64,000 nt of DNA, taken from positions 26,521,416 to 26,585,415 of the forward strand of contig CM037870.1 of the NCBI GenBank assembly GCA_021292105.1, in the 5' to 3' direction. The notes beneath the pieces were generated by a model. The model was not told the origin of the DNA and did no database searches. It worked only from the letters and a program-made list of their open reading frames with translations. Shown here piece after piece: positions 1-12,482 of this stretch; within the stretch, counting starts at the first letter, position 1; each line of letters opens with the position of its first letter. The stretch comes from Anadara kagoshimensis. Lineage: Eukaryota; Mollusca; Bivalvia; Arcoida; Arcidae. Both the position numbers and the translations under genes were made by a program.

Positions 1-423
1 ATGTTTAAGTGAAAGAACGTCATCTATATAACTGTATATGGAGTTGAATTATTCGTCTTCTCTCCTGATTTAACAAGGTTCTGCATAAATTATACTTCAT
101 ACAAATAAAGAAACAAATCAGTAAACAATGATGCGCAGTTTGTGGTCATTGATTTATCGATTGTTGTCTGGAAAATGTTCATGTTGTCAGTATATTTTTG
201 TTGGAATCAGTATGCTGCTTGACAAATTAACCAGAATCCCTGTTCACCACTAGATATTTAAATGTTTGCATACCGTTTTTTAAAAAGAATGATATTTGAA
301 TAAAGACGAAAGTGCCACTGTCCACTGTTTACTTATGTATGCTTAATAATTTGCAACTGTTCATCCATCGTATAAGTCAAATGTAAGACGTTACAGCTCA
401 GCTGATCTGTGTGACAAAATTAA

Positions 424-448
424 CAAAAAAAAAAAAAAAAAAAAAAAT
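424..448. repeat. Poly(A) run
   Basis: About 23 A residues, followed by A/T-rich sequence; another run lies at 683-703. Confidence 0.9.
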
Positions 449-774
449 AAAAAATAAAACTGATTATCATTTGATTTAGTATGTGTCTGCATCAAATTTA
501 ATCAAACTATTATGAACATATTTACTTAAGAAGGAAGGTATCAACGATCAATTTGGAATTAAAAATTAGATATAGACAAATACAGCTGAATATGTAACTG
601 GCAATAATCAGAACAACAAAGACTACGTCAAAATATAACACATACATATAATCAGAACATATCAGTCTATGTTTAAAAGTACAAAAAAAAAAAAAAAAAA
701 AAACCAAAACATTGAAAACTGGTAAATTCAGTTTTACACTTGAATCAGTTTAGCTTGTTGATATATATACAGGG

Positions 775-945
775 CATGTGTACTGGGCTTCAATAATCAT
801 TTCCATGTCAAAAAAGTCAAAAGAATGTTCCGTATATTGAGATTAAGCCCCTTAATCCGCTAGGAAATGTAATTTACGCTCTGTTATTATTTGCAATCAT
901 CGTGGTTACAAGTTCAAGTTCACTACAAAGTAAACAACATGGAGT
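775..945. repeat. 165-bp block repeated within each duplication unit
   Basis: TTCAATAATCATTTCCATGTCA through CAAGTTCAAGTTCACTAC. Further copies at 3320-3480, 14068-14235 and 19872-20040, so each unit has two. No coding potential seen; origin unknown. Confidence 0.6.
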
Positions 946-1208
946 AAAACAAAAAATAGTACTTCTTCACCTTTATACAGTTAAGACAAGGGATCAAAAC
1001 TATGCATTCTATAACGTAATCTTCACAAAAATGAAAAGAACATTCATGCATTATGATATTACTGCTATACACATGGTCGATCTTTTACACCAGTGATATA
1101 TCATTTCGCCTTGAAGATTTTTATTCTTGCCTAAAGTTGCCCAGAAAAAAAATTCCGAATGTTTTTCACTTACAAGTCCGTATTACATATTAGCAAGTCC
1201 AGGTGAAG

Positions 1209-1456
1209 TTAAGTTACATATTTTACCAGTTTTAATTTTACAGCAGTAATACAATTCCTCATCAGTAGTGCTTTTACCAGCATTGTGAAACAAAAATTGT
1301 TTTCAAGATGTTAAAAAGATACACAAAGGACCAAAATGGTTTTTTTTACCAAATTTAGCTAAAGAAATACTTTGCATGAGGAGTATACCTTAGTTTTTGA
1401 GGAATTTCAAATTTTAATTAGAGCAAATTAAGACAATAGTATGTTTCTGACAATAG
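1209..1456 (-). repeat. Hammerhead-bearing repeat, copy a (ribozyme half deleted)
   Basis: Member of the family with ends near GTAATT and an internal ACCAAAATATATTTTACC segment. The exact edges come from the empty site in the paralogous unit (near 14870). The CTGATGA core is present at the 1256-1266 side, but about 18 nt holding GAAA and the cleavage site are missing. Confidence 0.75.
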
Positions 1457-2754
1457 TCTAATTGCTTTACCTAATATGATAATTACAAAATGTGTTCCCC
1501 GACGATTCTGTAGTGATCCACTAGATAAAAAACTACCAAAACAAGGGACTGTAAGCTTTTTTGGATTATGATTGCTTTAACTTCAACTGCCAACATACAT
1601 TCCACACAGGCTGTTTTTATTGGGTATGAATGAAAAAAAACTATGGTCCATAAAAAGATTTTTATGAAGCATCGTTAATGGTATCCAGTGATGTGGTTCA
1701 GGTGTTATTGTGACTTTTGATTTTTCGTGCATCCAAAAATTACCTCATCAAATATCTCGCTAAATACAAAATATATTAGAACTCGGATCGAAATTTCCCT
1801 TTCTAGTGCGACAAGTATTTATATATAACTCATAACCTATATATATGGAAATTCATAATCCTGTATTACACGTGTCCAATTTCATAGTTCCATCTCTAGT
1901 GTTCTAGTCCGTAGGATAGCTAATGGATTTTAGCAGAGATAATAGCAATGACGCAGTAACCAGGCAATACCATGCAAAACAGTAAATCTTTCGTATATTG
2001 GATTTAAGCTCTTAAGACATACACTACTTGCTGAACTCACACACTTAGGTCAAGTGGTCACTAAGTCCATGAATTCTATTACTAACAAAATTAGATGAAC
2101 ACTTAAACATTAAATTATGATAATATTGTTCTTCATGTTGTTATTTAACTTGATCCTATATAAAACGTTACCATCTTTAAGCTTTTCTGTTTTATCTACA
2201 GGTCCCCGGTTTCACAGTCATTCCTTACCTAAGGGTTTCCTTATCTTAAATTGGTATCAGTGTAATGTCAATAGGGGAGTGGAACGCTTGTCTGCGGCGT
2301 ACTGACTCTGTGAGCTAGCACGAGTGCGCACTAGTAAAAGGTAGACCATACAACACACTCGCACTTCACATGCATACAGAACTTGTTCATAGACTAATCC
2401 ATAGAGATTAATAAAACAGTTATCGTCGCGAATAGCTGTAAAGCTGTATAGTAGAACAGTCAATATTTCCACCTTCTCTTGCAAATACACCACGAGGTCA
2501 TGAAAAAGCAAAATTAAAAAAAAACATTCACATGCAAATATTGGAATGGTAAATTTTACAACGCATAATCAATACCTGAAATGTTCTACCAGAAAAAGCT
2601 GTAAGGCTTTTGAATCCTTTTATAAAAAACTTAATAAACAACGAAACAATTAGGACGTTAAATGTCTTCAAAGCTGCTATTTACAGAGATAGACACAAAC
2701 ATAACAAAGTAAGTCTAAACTACAATCTAATTAAACACTTTGGAAACTGACAAA

Positions 2755-2960
2755 TTAAGTTAAACATGCGAACTTCTGTCAGGGAAATGAAACAGAGTTA
2801 GTACCCCTGTTCTAGTTATAAACACCCAAATTAAAATAAAAATTGAAAATGAAAAGAACATAGAACTATGGGATATCTAATATATCCAGGATAATTATGG
2901 ATAAAACGACATCATACTTAACTATATTGGCGAAGAAGATATCATGATAGATTAAATGAA
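2755..2960 (-). mobile_element. LINE tail fragment, minus, unit 1
   Basis: GAACTATGGGATATCTAATA and CCAGGATAATTATGGATA are the mirror of the conserved pre-UTR segment. Counterpart at 19355. Confidence 0.55.
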
Positions 2961-3083
2961 CATTACCTATCAAACTGATATAGAAAGCTACTTATAATTT
3001 TTTATCAGCTATGGTTCTGCTCAGGTCAAGACATTGTTCCTTTTTAGTATCGACTGCCTGTTTTTTATTTGTTTCACACTCTT

Positions 3084-3205
3084 GAGCACCCCACCTCACT
3101 TTTCTGGTGGAAGTTCGCAATATTAACCAAATATTTCAGTTCCAAAGTTTTTACTTTGCTTCTGAATTGTGAGTCGGACATGGATTAGTATGTTTGTTTT
3201 TTATA
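3084..3205 (+). mobile_element. LINE 3' tail fragment, unit 1
   Basis: GAGCACCCCACCTCAC to GGACATGGATTAGTATGTTTG. Counterpart at 19665. Confidence 0.65.
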
Positions 3206-3319
3206 TTTGGACTTATTTCCTACGCCTTGTTTGCTTTTGTTTTTTATTCTTCTAGTGCCAAGTAGACGTTTTATTTTAACAAAAATATAATATAGTAATC
3301 GCAATATCTTAAATGTAGA

Positions 3320-3480
3320 CTAGGCTTCAGCAATCGTTTCAATGTCAATAAGTGAGTGTTACGTTTAATCCCCATAATTCGCTAGAAATGTTATATATTT
3401 GTGCCCTATGCCATCATTTGCAAATATCGTTGTCACAAGTTCAAGTTCACTACAAAATAAACAACATCGAGTAAATACTC
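3320..3480. repeat. 165-bp block, second copy in unit 1
   Basis: GCTTCAGCAATCGTTTCAATG through CAAGTTCAAGTTCACTAC, immediately before MITE family A. Confidence 0.6.
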
Positions 3481-3488
3481 AAAATGAT

Positions 3489-3715
3489 GTAGTGATCAAG
3501 TTTGACCTGGTCGTTTGACTTTTAATTTGAATATTAGATTGAGCTAGCAGACCGTGTGATTTAGGCAAGACAGCATGTTTCTTTACCATAAACACCCGGT
3601 ACTCAGTATTACTATTATCTATCCTTATATGTGTAGCCCCTAATTTACAAAATGGATATGTTCGTTTGAATAGTTAAGAAAAAGGTCAAAAGGCCAGTTT
3701 AAACTTGACACACTA
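3489..3715. mobile_element. MITE family A (TCAAGTTTGACCTGG ends)
   Basis: Inverted ends of about 40 bp: TCAAGTTTGACCTGG..TTGAATAT and its mirror AGTTTAAACTTGA. Present at the same place in both duplication units. Confidence 0.6.
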
Positions 3716-3821
3716 TAGGCATTGATCTTTACATACTCAACTATATAAGGCAAGGGGTTAGATCTATCACCTTCGATTAAATGCTTACTCTTCATACAAC
3801 TGGCCAGGACATTATAACAGT

Positions 3822-4095
3822 GTAAAGGTAAACAACGTTGACCTGTCCGCTTGACCTTTCATTGAAATATTCATTATGGACAGGTGAATTTTAATAAAAA
3901 GAATCACAAGTGATTATTTCGTCTAGATATAATGCGAGTGTAAACTAAGTTTATATGATGTAAACACTAATCATGGGCAATGCGTATATGTATTAACTGC
4001 GAATCCTAACGCTACCTATGTATTGGGTGGACTCTCTTATATGAATGTTCCTAACGAAAGGTCAAGCGGGCAAGTCAATGTTGTTTGTCTATATG
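3822..4095. mobile_element. MITE family B (GACCTGTCCGCTTGACC ends)
   Basis: Arms GGTAAACAACGTTGACCTGT and mirror; about 270 bp. Follows family A directly. Confidence 0.6.
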
Positions 4096-5251
4096 ATAAC
4101 AATTAAAACAAAAACAACTTAACACAAAGGTATATATTATATCATCTAACTTTAATGATCATAAATAGTACAATAAATTATCTGATGTAAACCATTCTTC
4201 TCTTTCTTCTGAAATGTATGAATTAAAACGATTAAAATTCAAACTACATAATATATCAATTAACTTTTTCTTTTTTGTTATATATAAAATTGTCAAATTA
4301 TTCTCTGATAATGAGCATCAATTAAAATTTCACTCATCAAAATAGTCATCGCTAAAGTGATTTCATGCCGTAATAAAATATATGTGTTGAACTCAATAAA
4401 TGTAATAATGCTTTATATTTTGTCCATAAACATAATAATAAATCATGACAATTTAAAAACAAAAAATAGCGTGTTATTTTTATGATATTTAATGTAAATT
4501 GCAATAACAAATGATTTTGTCAGTTTGAATTGATTGAGAACCTATTTTAAACTCCACATTTGAGGTGAAGTTTCTCATAATAATTCTAATTTTAAATCAA
4601 ATGAAAAATAATTTTTTTCATCGTAATATTGTTTAAGTTGTTATTAATATATTGTTTTGTTATATAAAATAATGAATTTATTCTTTGTTAAATATAAAGT
4701 ATTATCATAACAAAAAAAATCGTGTTATTTTAAATTGCAAAATGTCAACATTTTTTACATTGTTAGATACGATTTATTGGATGTCATCGCAATACTAGGA
4801 CATGGTTGAAAAATAAGTGTAAAAGTCCTTGGACATACCTTTAACCCAACACCAATCAATACTTTCCTACATGGTCTACAAGAAAATAATTTCAATAAAC
4901 TTTAAACCATTAATTAAATTTTTAAATGAACACAGCACACAAATCATTTGGGATGAAAGAAGTCAACAAAGGTTACCAAGAATTCGAACCTAATAACTTA
5001 TGAAAACATGAATAAAATTACAATAGCCATTGATATACCACCAATGATACATATGATAATAAAAAAAACATTGTACAGTGATATAGCTTAATGAATGATC
5101 TACCGGCTTACAATGGTAATGACGATTTCTAATTGAAATATTTATGCGTTTTATTTAAATCATAAAAAAGCATATACAACATTCTTATGCATATTTACTT
5201 GTACAATGTTGGTATCGGTGTTACCTAAGGCCAGAATGCAGGCATCATTAT

Positions 5252-5480
5252 AAATTACATATTGTACCCGTTTACAGCACAAGACGACTGCTTATCAGTG
5301 CTTGGACGGACCAAAATTGTGAAACCAATATTTTACCAAGGGGTTGAAAAATATCCAAAGAACCAAAATATAATAAACCAAATTTAGCTAAGAAAATGCA
5401 TGTGGAAGTGTATACCTTAGTTTTGAAGATTTTCATATTTTAACTAGCAACAACTTTAGACAATAGGACAAGTATATTGA
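5252..5480 (-). repeat. Hammerhead-bearing repeat, copy b (ribozyme core lost)
   Basis: Lies in intron 10 of the proximal His-rich copy. Stem II and both core strands are deleted or mutated; the rest of the element matches the family. The paralogous position near 21800 lacks it. Confidence 0.65.
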
Positions 5481-7079
5481 TAAATGTATAGACAATGAAA
5501 GGTAACTATATAATATGTGCTTAATAAGTAGAAGTAAATTAACGAAACAAGAAAACAGGACACGTTTAATATATAGACCACTCAATGTTATAGAATATCG
5601 GACGGACAAGTACTTATGCAGGGATTCTTATTATCTATACTATTGCTACAACAAAAGGGACATTAACACATACTATGATATTTTTAAATATATTCAATAC
5701 TTACATCCACTTTAGTATCCTATATTTTTGTCTACAAGAAAGTAATAGTACAAAAATGAAATAAAGAGAGAAAAATTAAAGTAGCAGCAGCTGATGGCAT
5801 TATACTTTTGATTATGAGAAATGTTATCTGGAACACAATGTTCAGCTATTGTAATTCACAAATATCTAAAGTGAAAATCATAACCCTGTATTTCAATAGA
5901 TTTTCATTTCATTATTCACATTTACAGACTAAACGGGTGCTTATTCGTCAAGTTTTAAAAGTTTTTTATTTCAATTTTTATTTAAAACATGGATATATGA
6001 TATATAATTAACACTTACATTTTCTGCCGTATCCTTTGCTGGCACCTGGAAAATAAACAAATGCACGTGTAGATTTACAGCCAATATAGGAATGAAGTTC
6101 ATTTTTCTTTTTGTTATAGAAGTATGAATGAATTGGACATTTTGCACACTGAATAATTCGCGTAGCGATTTATGTTACGTGTGCAATGTTAAAAAATAGT
6201 AAAAAAAATCTGGCCTAACTTCTCGGATGAAAGTTCACTGTTTCACTTCATTTGGATTGTGATTTGGACATGGACTGGTATATTTATTTTTAATTAACAA
6301 GCGAGACCCATTGGTCTCTAAATTAGTGAGTAATTGAATTTACAATACTCTAGTTTAAAATGTTGGACACGACATAGAACGTGAAGAACTTTTTCAGAAG
6401 CTTAACACATTGGACCATTCTTTTAAGATGTCTGTTGGATTAAGCAATTTGTGATTAGGCATATAATTAAACATTATTGTGGTGGTAGGAGCCCTTAATG
6501 TGCCTCAACCACCAACAATATGTTAAATTTTGCGCGCGGTGAATATGCCGTAATCATGATAACTTTAGGCATTACAGGCTTGAGCTTGAAATGTCATTAC
6601 TAGCCATTCAGAATATTTGTAATTATGTGTTTGTAAATTTGTATTTCAGAATTTCATCATTTCAAAAGCCTAAACATCTCACCTTTGTAACCTTTGTATC
6701 CTTTGTAATCATAATCTGAAAAACAAATGTATGTTGTTGGTTAATCAATTAAAATAAACAGATACAAAGTTGTAGTTCAGAAGAAAAGACAAAAAACAAA
6801 TAAATGTACAATTAATAACAAGCCAGATGAACAAAGTGTATTTTATTATTGCTGTAGACATAAATCTTTTTGTCTGCCTTGGTTACACTATATTTGTTTA
6901 TCGTGTTTGTAAGAAGTCTTATGTTCCTATCCGTTACTTTGAAGCGTAACACTAGCATCAAACATATCATCAAGACCATTGCTCATCACAAGTAATGCTA
7001 TTCTTATCTTATTGTGTCCTCTTTTCTGCTCATCTTTTATACCACGTTCTTGGTGCGAATGAGTAATATAAAATCCAGT

Positions 7080-7232
7080 AAATATTCCACACTGAGCTGG
7101 GGTAGCAGCTAAACAGGATCGGAGGTGCTTACCCTCCAGGATCACCTAGGCTCACTTCCCTGGTGGAAGTTTCAAAGTTTTTTCTTTGCTTTCGGATTGT
7201 GAATTGGCGTTGATTAGCATGTTTGTTTTTTT
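7080..7232 (+). mobile_element. LINE 3' tail, unit 1, next to exon 8
   Basis: GCAGCTAAACAGGATCGGAG to TTGATTAGCATGTTTG; only about 60 bp from the donor of His-rich exon 8. Confidence 0.65.
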
Positions 7233-8089
7233 TAATTTTCACTCTTAACTTTTCAATTTTATGATCTTGGTTATTGATAAATAGTCTTACGTCCACTTCC
7301 GTGTCCTTTGTATCCAACAACTGGACCTTTATATCCAACGTCATATCCGTGACCGTGACCATGACCATGACCGTGTCCGAGCCCTTTGTATCCATGATCA
7401 TGACCGTGACCGTGACCGATACCTTTATAGTCATGACCATGTCCGTGACCTGTATAGTCATGGCCGTGTCCGTGATCATAACTTGGGTATCCACTACCAT
7501 GATGACCATGCCCAAGTCCTTTATACCCATCTAGACAATAAAAACAATGGACATATGGAAAAACGTAATTTATGTTTAATGTTTTCTACTTCTAGTTGTA
7601 AGGGTCATTATATCTATATTACAATAACTTTAAACTGTATCAGAAAGTGTGAAAAACATGCACGCAATGAAAATAATTTACAAATTTACTTCACAATTAT
7701 GGACTTCATATGTTCACTTATCCTTCCATAAAACTTTAATGTTAAATAATTGTGATTTTATATGTACAATATTTATTTTAATGTTGAATTTTTAATGTAT
7801 GAATTTATCTAATACAAATATAAACTTTATCGACATATTTGAAATAACATACATGTGTAGGTTTGGTTGGCGTGGTTTAACAACTATTAATTTCAAAATT
7901 TACAAATATTTCTCTTAACATAAAAAAACCCAAACAATGTACAGATATACAGAGTTCTATTTTACAATGACGAAAGATTACTAACTAATACTAGTGCATC
8001 ATAAAAATAGAAATATTTACCATATCCATAGTCTGAAATTAGATAAAAAACTTTTTTAAAGTTAGAAGAGCAAAAGATTTTTTATACCA

Positions 8090-8305
8090 CAATTACATAT
8101 TATACCAGTTTGAATTTTACAGCACTAGATGACCGTTTCGGAATACAACTCCAAAATTATTAAACCAAATTTTGTTTTGTTGAAAAGAAACACAAGGGAC
8201 CAAAATATTTTACCAAAATCATGTAAGAAAATAATTTGCATGAGGGAGTATACCATAGGAATTTCAATTTTTAACAAGCAGCAAATTTAGATATAGTACA
8301 ACTTA
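8090..8305 (-). repeat. Hammerhead-bearing repeat, copy c
   Basis: Intron 6 of the proximal copy. The GAAA strand and part of stem II remain, the CTGATGA strand is lost. It is orthologous in position to the copy at 25872. Confidence 0.65.
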
Positions 8306-8439
8306 AAATGGTCGAGGAAAACGAACATAGCGACGACCGAATGAAAATTATGTTACAGTACAAGAGAGAGTACATCATGCATGAATATTTTTCACTTACA
8401 CATTGAAGACAAGGCAAATACTTTTAAACTGACAAAACA

Positions 8440-8560
8440 CGCAAGTTACCAACAGGGATGATGTGAGGCAAGATGCCCCGGAAGGGTATCCACCTCCTGT
8501 TTTGATAGCTACACCCATCACGTGCAAAGATGTAATGAGAGTGAAAGGAACAATGTAGTA
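8440..8560 (-). mobile_element. LINE 3' tail, minus, unit 1 only
   Basis: GGGATGATGTGAGGCAAGATG, CCCCGGAAGGGTATCCACCT and CTACACCCATCACGTG. No counterpart in unit 2. Confidence 0.6.
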
Positions 8561-8650
8561 GATTTCTAAATTACCAGAGTCTTGATGAAGGCTGTATAGC
8601 CGAAATATTGACAAAGAGCTGACTTTATATTGTCATTTACAAATAAATCT
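8560..8650 (+). mobile_element. Penelope-like tail relic with hammerhead-like segment
   Basis: TTGATGA, a perfect GGCT-GTAT-AGCC hairpin and GAAA follow in hammerhead order at 8583-8605. The first core base is T instead of C, so it is probably dead. Such segments are known at the ends of Penelope-like elements. Only in the proximal duplication unit. Confidence 0.35.
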
Positions 8651-10611
8651 ACCGATTCTTGTAGTTAAGGATGTATATACTCTTCATTACAAGGCGTATA
8701 TTGCCAATCATTTACAAACTATTTGTTTTTTAACCGCAGATGACAGGTATAAATAAAAACTTACAATCATCGCCGTATCCTACATGTCCCTTATGATGAC
8801 CACCATGTCCTGTGTGATGACCAACATGTCCTTTAGGATGACCAACATGCCCTTTATGATGACCACCTACAAATGATTATGAAAAGGTTGTGAAATATGA
8901 TTGAAAGGCCAGAGCCACTACGCATTGTATAAACCAAATACAATACCGTCTTCAGTTTGATTAATATGAGATGTATATAAGATAAATAAAAAAATAAAAA
9001 ATTAAAAGTACTAAAGTTAAACAATGGTTAAATATATAAAATATTTTTCAAGAAGTTTAAAGATATGAAGGCTAATTGATATTATACGTGTACAAAAATA
9101 ACGTAAACATCGCTAACTTATTGTGTGTAATTACGATTATATCCCACTGCCACAAGACGTGTCGCTGGTAAAATGGAGATTTAAACTCTTTACAAAGCAT
9201 ATAATCTGAGTTATACTGTTGTAGGTACTGTAATGCATTTTTCTACATGTTCTCTTCAAAAGATGTTTTACAGGGATAAGTATCTTTCATTGTTTTCAAC
9301 GAAAACTTTACTATATAATCAAAACTCTAAATTAAATAAGAGAAACTTTTGTAAAATAATATATGACTTACCGTGATATGGACCTGAAATTTAAATAAAA
9401 GTAACGTGTTAATATAGTAACGCTTCCTTATCTTTAAGTTTGCAATTAATGATTGTTTTTGTTTTTATTTTAACAGGCCAGCTCATGTTTGTTTTTACTT
9501 TCGTTAACTTTTTATATCTTTGTACTATGTCTAAATGTCTATTGAAATCATGAGAGCGCTACAGCAAATAAAAATTGAAAGTTTTTGTCCTTTTTTGTCA
9601 AAGAAGAACTTAATGTTTTCTGTGCTTGAAACCATTTTAGCCATTTGGTATACGTTTTTGACTCTCAAATGCTTAAAACTATGACACCAGTGGAAACGAT
9701 TCTGGATTTTGTTTTATAAAGTTTCCAGTTTCCAGCTGTAGATCTGTCAAATTGTACGATTTTGCTTTTGTTTTCCAACGACGATGATATTTTAGAAACA
9801 TGAAATCTGATTATAAGTTATGGATAATCTTACCTTTGAATGCAAAATCTGAAATGAAAAGAAATTGTAAAGAAATAAATATGAAATGTAATGACGTAGT
9901 ATTAGAAAATAGAAAGACAGGGGCATACAAATCATAACGTATGACATGCGGCACTTAAATAAATGATTGTTAGATTAGCAATTACGAAGATGTCCTTTAA
10001 TTAAAACACAAGCACATTATCCACTTACAATTACAAATGTACAAACAATAAGAGAATTATTTCTGTATTTTACTCCTACTATTCAATCATTCATTAAATA
10101 ATTAATTTTACAATTTTCTCGCAAACCTATTAGTTAAAAGTTAGAGTAATCTCTTTATAGATCTGTTTTTACTAAGACCCGCCCATTGCATTTCCACGCA
10201 TCCCACACGTTTGGCTAAAAAGACAATTTTTGATTGATAAGAAGAATAGACATTTCAATTTCATACCCTCGGTTACCTTCAAATACTGAGTATTTTTTTA
10301 ATTTACAAGTGATTTATTCGTTGAGGTCAATATAAAATACAAACAGTTGAATAATTAATGTGTTGAAACTTCATAATAAGTTATAAATAGTTAAGACAAT
10401 GGAAGACAAGTAAAGAATTACTTACAATCGCCGTGATTGACAACAATAAAAAAATCAATAAATACATTATTTCAAGAATGCAAAACCAAAAGTTTTCCTT
10501 CCTTAATACAACAAAAAGCTACATAGAAAGATCGTTTAAGTTTATAATCCATTGATTAAGTATCAATATCTCTGAAACGACTAGCCTACTAGAAACCAAT
10601 TACCAGATCCC

Positions 10612-10735
10612 TAAAAAGGTTTTATGGGCGTCATCACTGTACTGTTGACAAGTGGATATCTCTGTATCCAGGATTGCCTGAATATATTTCGCCTAATGGT
10701 TTCATGTTCATTTCACTCTCAATTTTGATTACATA
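10612..10735 (+). mobile_element. LINE interior fragment, unit 1
   Basis: AAAAAGGTTTTATGGGCGTC to CACTCTCAATTTTGATTACA; counterpart 28130-28255. Confidence 0.5.
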
Positions 10736-12470
10736 TAATATTTATTATCACATAAAAAATAATATTACATATAATATTTTGATGGTTGTATAAATTGTAT
10801 AAGGCACTTGACTGAATATAGAAGTCCAATTATTATTCGATTGTAAATATTGCAATTGAGAGAAAAGGAGTGATTTTAAATACAGTATAGGTACTCCTAA
10901 TACAGTATATGTAATTGAGGTTTCATTTTAAAAATCATTTAGATAATAAATGGGTTTTTGTAAGGTTTTTAGCTTTGTTATTGTTTCGTTAGATTTACAT
11001 ATGCAGTAATTTGCCATGATAGTGCTGGACACTAAAAATTGAATAAAGGGAATATATAAAAGTGTATGTTTAAACATTTAAAAACGCGATAGGACAAATA
11101 AAGTCGAATTGATAATCAAAGCGACTTATTATGTTGATGAATGTAAATATTAGTGGTTAAATCAATGATGCTAAACCCCCAAACCGTCAGTTTTTGATAT
11201 AATACTGTTATGTTTAATCTACTCATTTTGAGATACTTTAAAATATTTTAAAATTATCAATATTGTCTTTATGTTTTACTTTTTCTCGAATCTAGTAAAA
11301 CAAAAACTGGTGTACCCCTGTCATATCCCTTAGGATAGTGATCTGCAAGAAAAAGAAAATATAGTGTCATTTTGGAGTGGTATAATTGTTTTACGCTCTA
11401 GTAAAGTTTATGTAATTATCCAACCCAACTTAACGGTTTTTCTAAATACTTAACATAGATGGAATACCTTGTTTGTCATGTAAAATGATTAACAAGGAAC
11501 CTAATGAGAATGCCAAGTTTAATTTATCTTAAAGTTCTAGTTCCCCCGATATAATATGGCCAAACAATTAGAAAAAAACAATTATTATGAATTTATTACA
11601 AGCCAACTTCAAACTGAATTAGTGAAAATTTTATATGGAAGCAAGGATTTATAACTTAAACAATTTGTCAAGCTAAAATACGATGCAAATTCGATGCAAT
11701 ACAAACAAATGATACAACAAGAGGTGATATATATTGGGACGACTAATTATGGAGTTGCCGGGTTTAGACGGTGCTGTAGAATATACGCAGTGTTTAATGT
11801 ATGGACCTATTAGAGAACCCCAAACATGCCATGCACTTATATAAAACTGACAGAAATATTTGGATACTTTTTGCTTAATGAAAAGTATGAGAAAAACGAA
11901 TTAAATTCCTCTTACCCTAGCCACAAATATTATACACAACATCATATCGATAAAGATTTTGACTTCCAACGATCGAACTCGAAATGCGACCATATGTGCG
12001 TGCTCTCTATGATATATTTTTTCATTATTATTATTTAATTGAGAATAAAAGTTATTGCAAGGGAAAGATAGTTGAAATGATGTGTACATTGAAGATTTCA
12101 CAATGACGGACTAATGACAATATCCAATATAAAACTGGTAGCAAGTATTTCCATTACATGAATGGCTTAAATGTGTTCTTTATGCTTTACTCCATCGAAT
12201 ATTGTAGCGACACTTTTAAATAGAAATTAGAGCAGAAAATAAAGAACTTGAAAATAGTTAAAACAACCATAACAAACAATGGAAAGTTAAATAATAAAAA
12301 GAAACACTTACGACCATGGTGACATGTCCTTTTAAAACTGCAGACCCGTTGATCATTGCCACTAGAGCGATAACTAAGATAGGTAAATACATGTTTGCCA
12401 TTCTTTTCTAACTGTTGTAACTTTTCAAACAATTTCACAAGATGTGATGAAGATAAGGAAAATTTTGCTG

Positions 12471-12482
12471 GCTTATATACCT
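12471..12482 (-). promoter_or_regulatory. TATA box of the proximal His-rich copy
   Basis: GGTATATAAGCC on the minus strand, about 70 nt before the ATG at 12401, with the flanking sequence shared with the distal copy. The promoter is kept although the coding exon is frame-shifted. Confidence 0.5.

Larger units (their letters stand above)
4856..12401 (-). pseudogene. His/Gly/Tyr-rich secreted protein, proximal tandem copy, probably broken
   Basis: Same exon order as the distal copy: 12401-12312, 11342-11316, exon 3 remnant 10442-10426, 9848-9834, 9383-9372, 8866-8765, 8032-8021, 7530-7291, 6715-6683, 6045-6019, 4875-4856 (stop TGA). Exon 1 is 90 nt instead of 91, because one base is missing in the GHGHH segment; the signal-peptide frame therefore no longer joins the downstream phase-1 exons. 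The exon 2 donor reads GTACAC instead of GTAAGT. The exon 3 acceptor and the first half of that exon are replaced by unrelated AT-rich sequence. In contrast exons 6, 8 and 9 remain open, with extra or altered repeat units: exon 6 gains GHPKGHV and exon 9 gains GYK. Either a recent pseudogene, or a gene using another first exon; an upstream ATG in another frame (near 12438) joins in phase but lacks a signal peptide. Confidence 0.65.

Noticed and set aside
7129..7534. Met/Thr/Val-rich open frames on both strands over exon 8 of the His-rich gene
   Set aside because: They are other frames of the GHGHGH-coding repeats; the spliced frame with flanking AG and GT sites explains the sequence. The same holds for 24237-24522.
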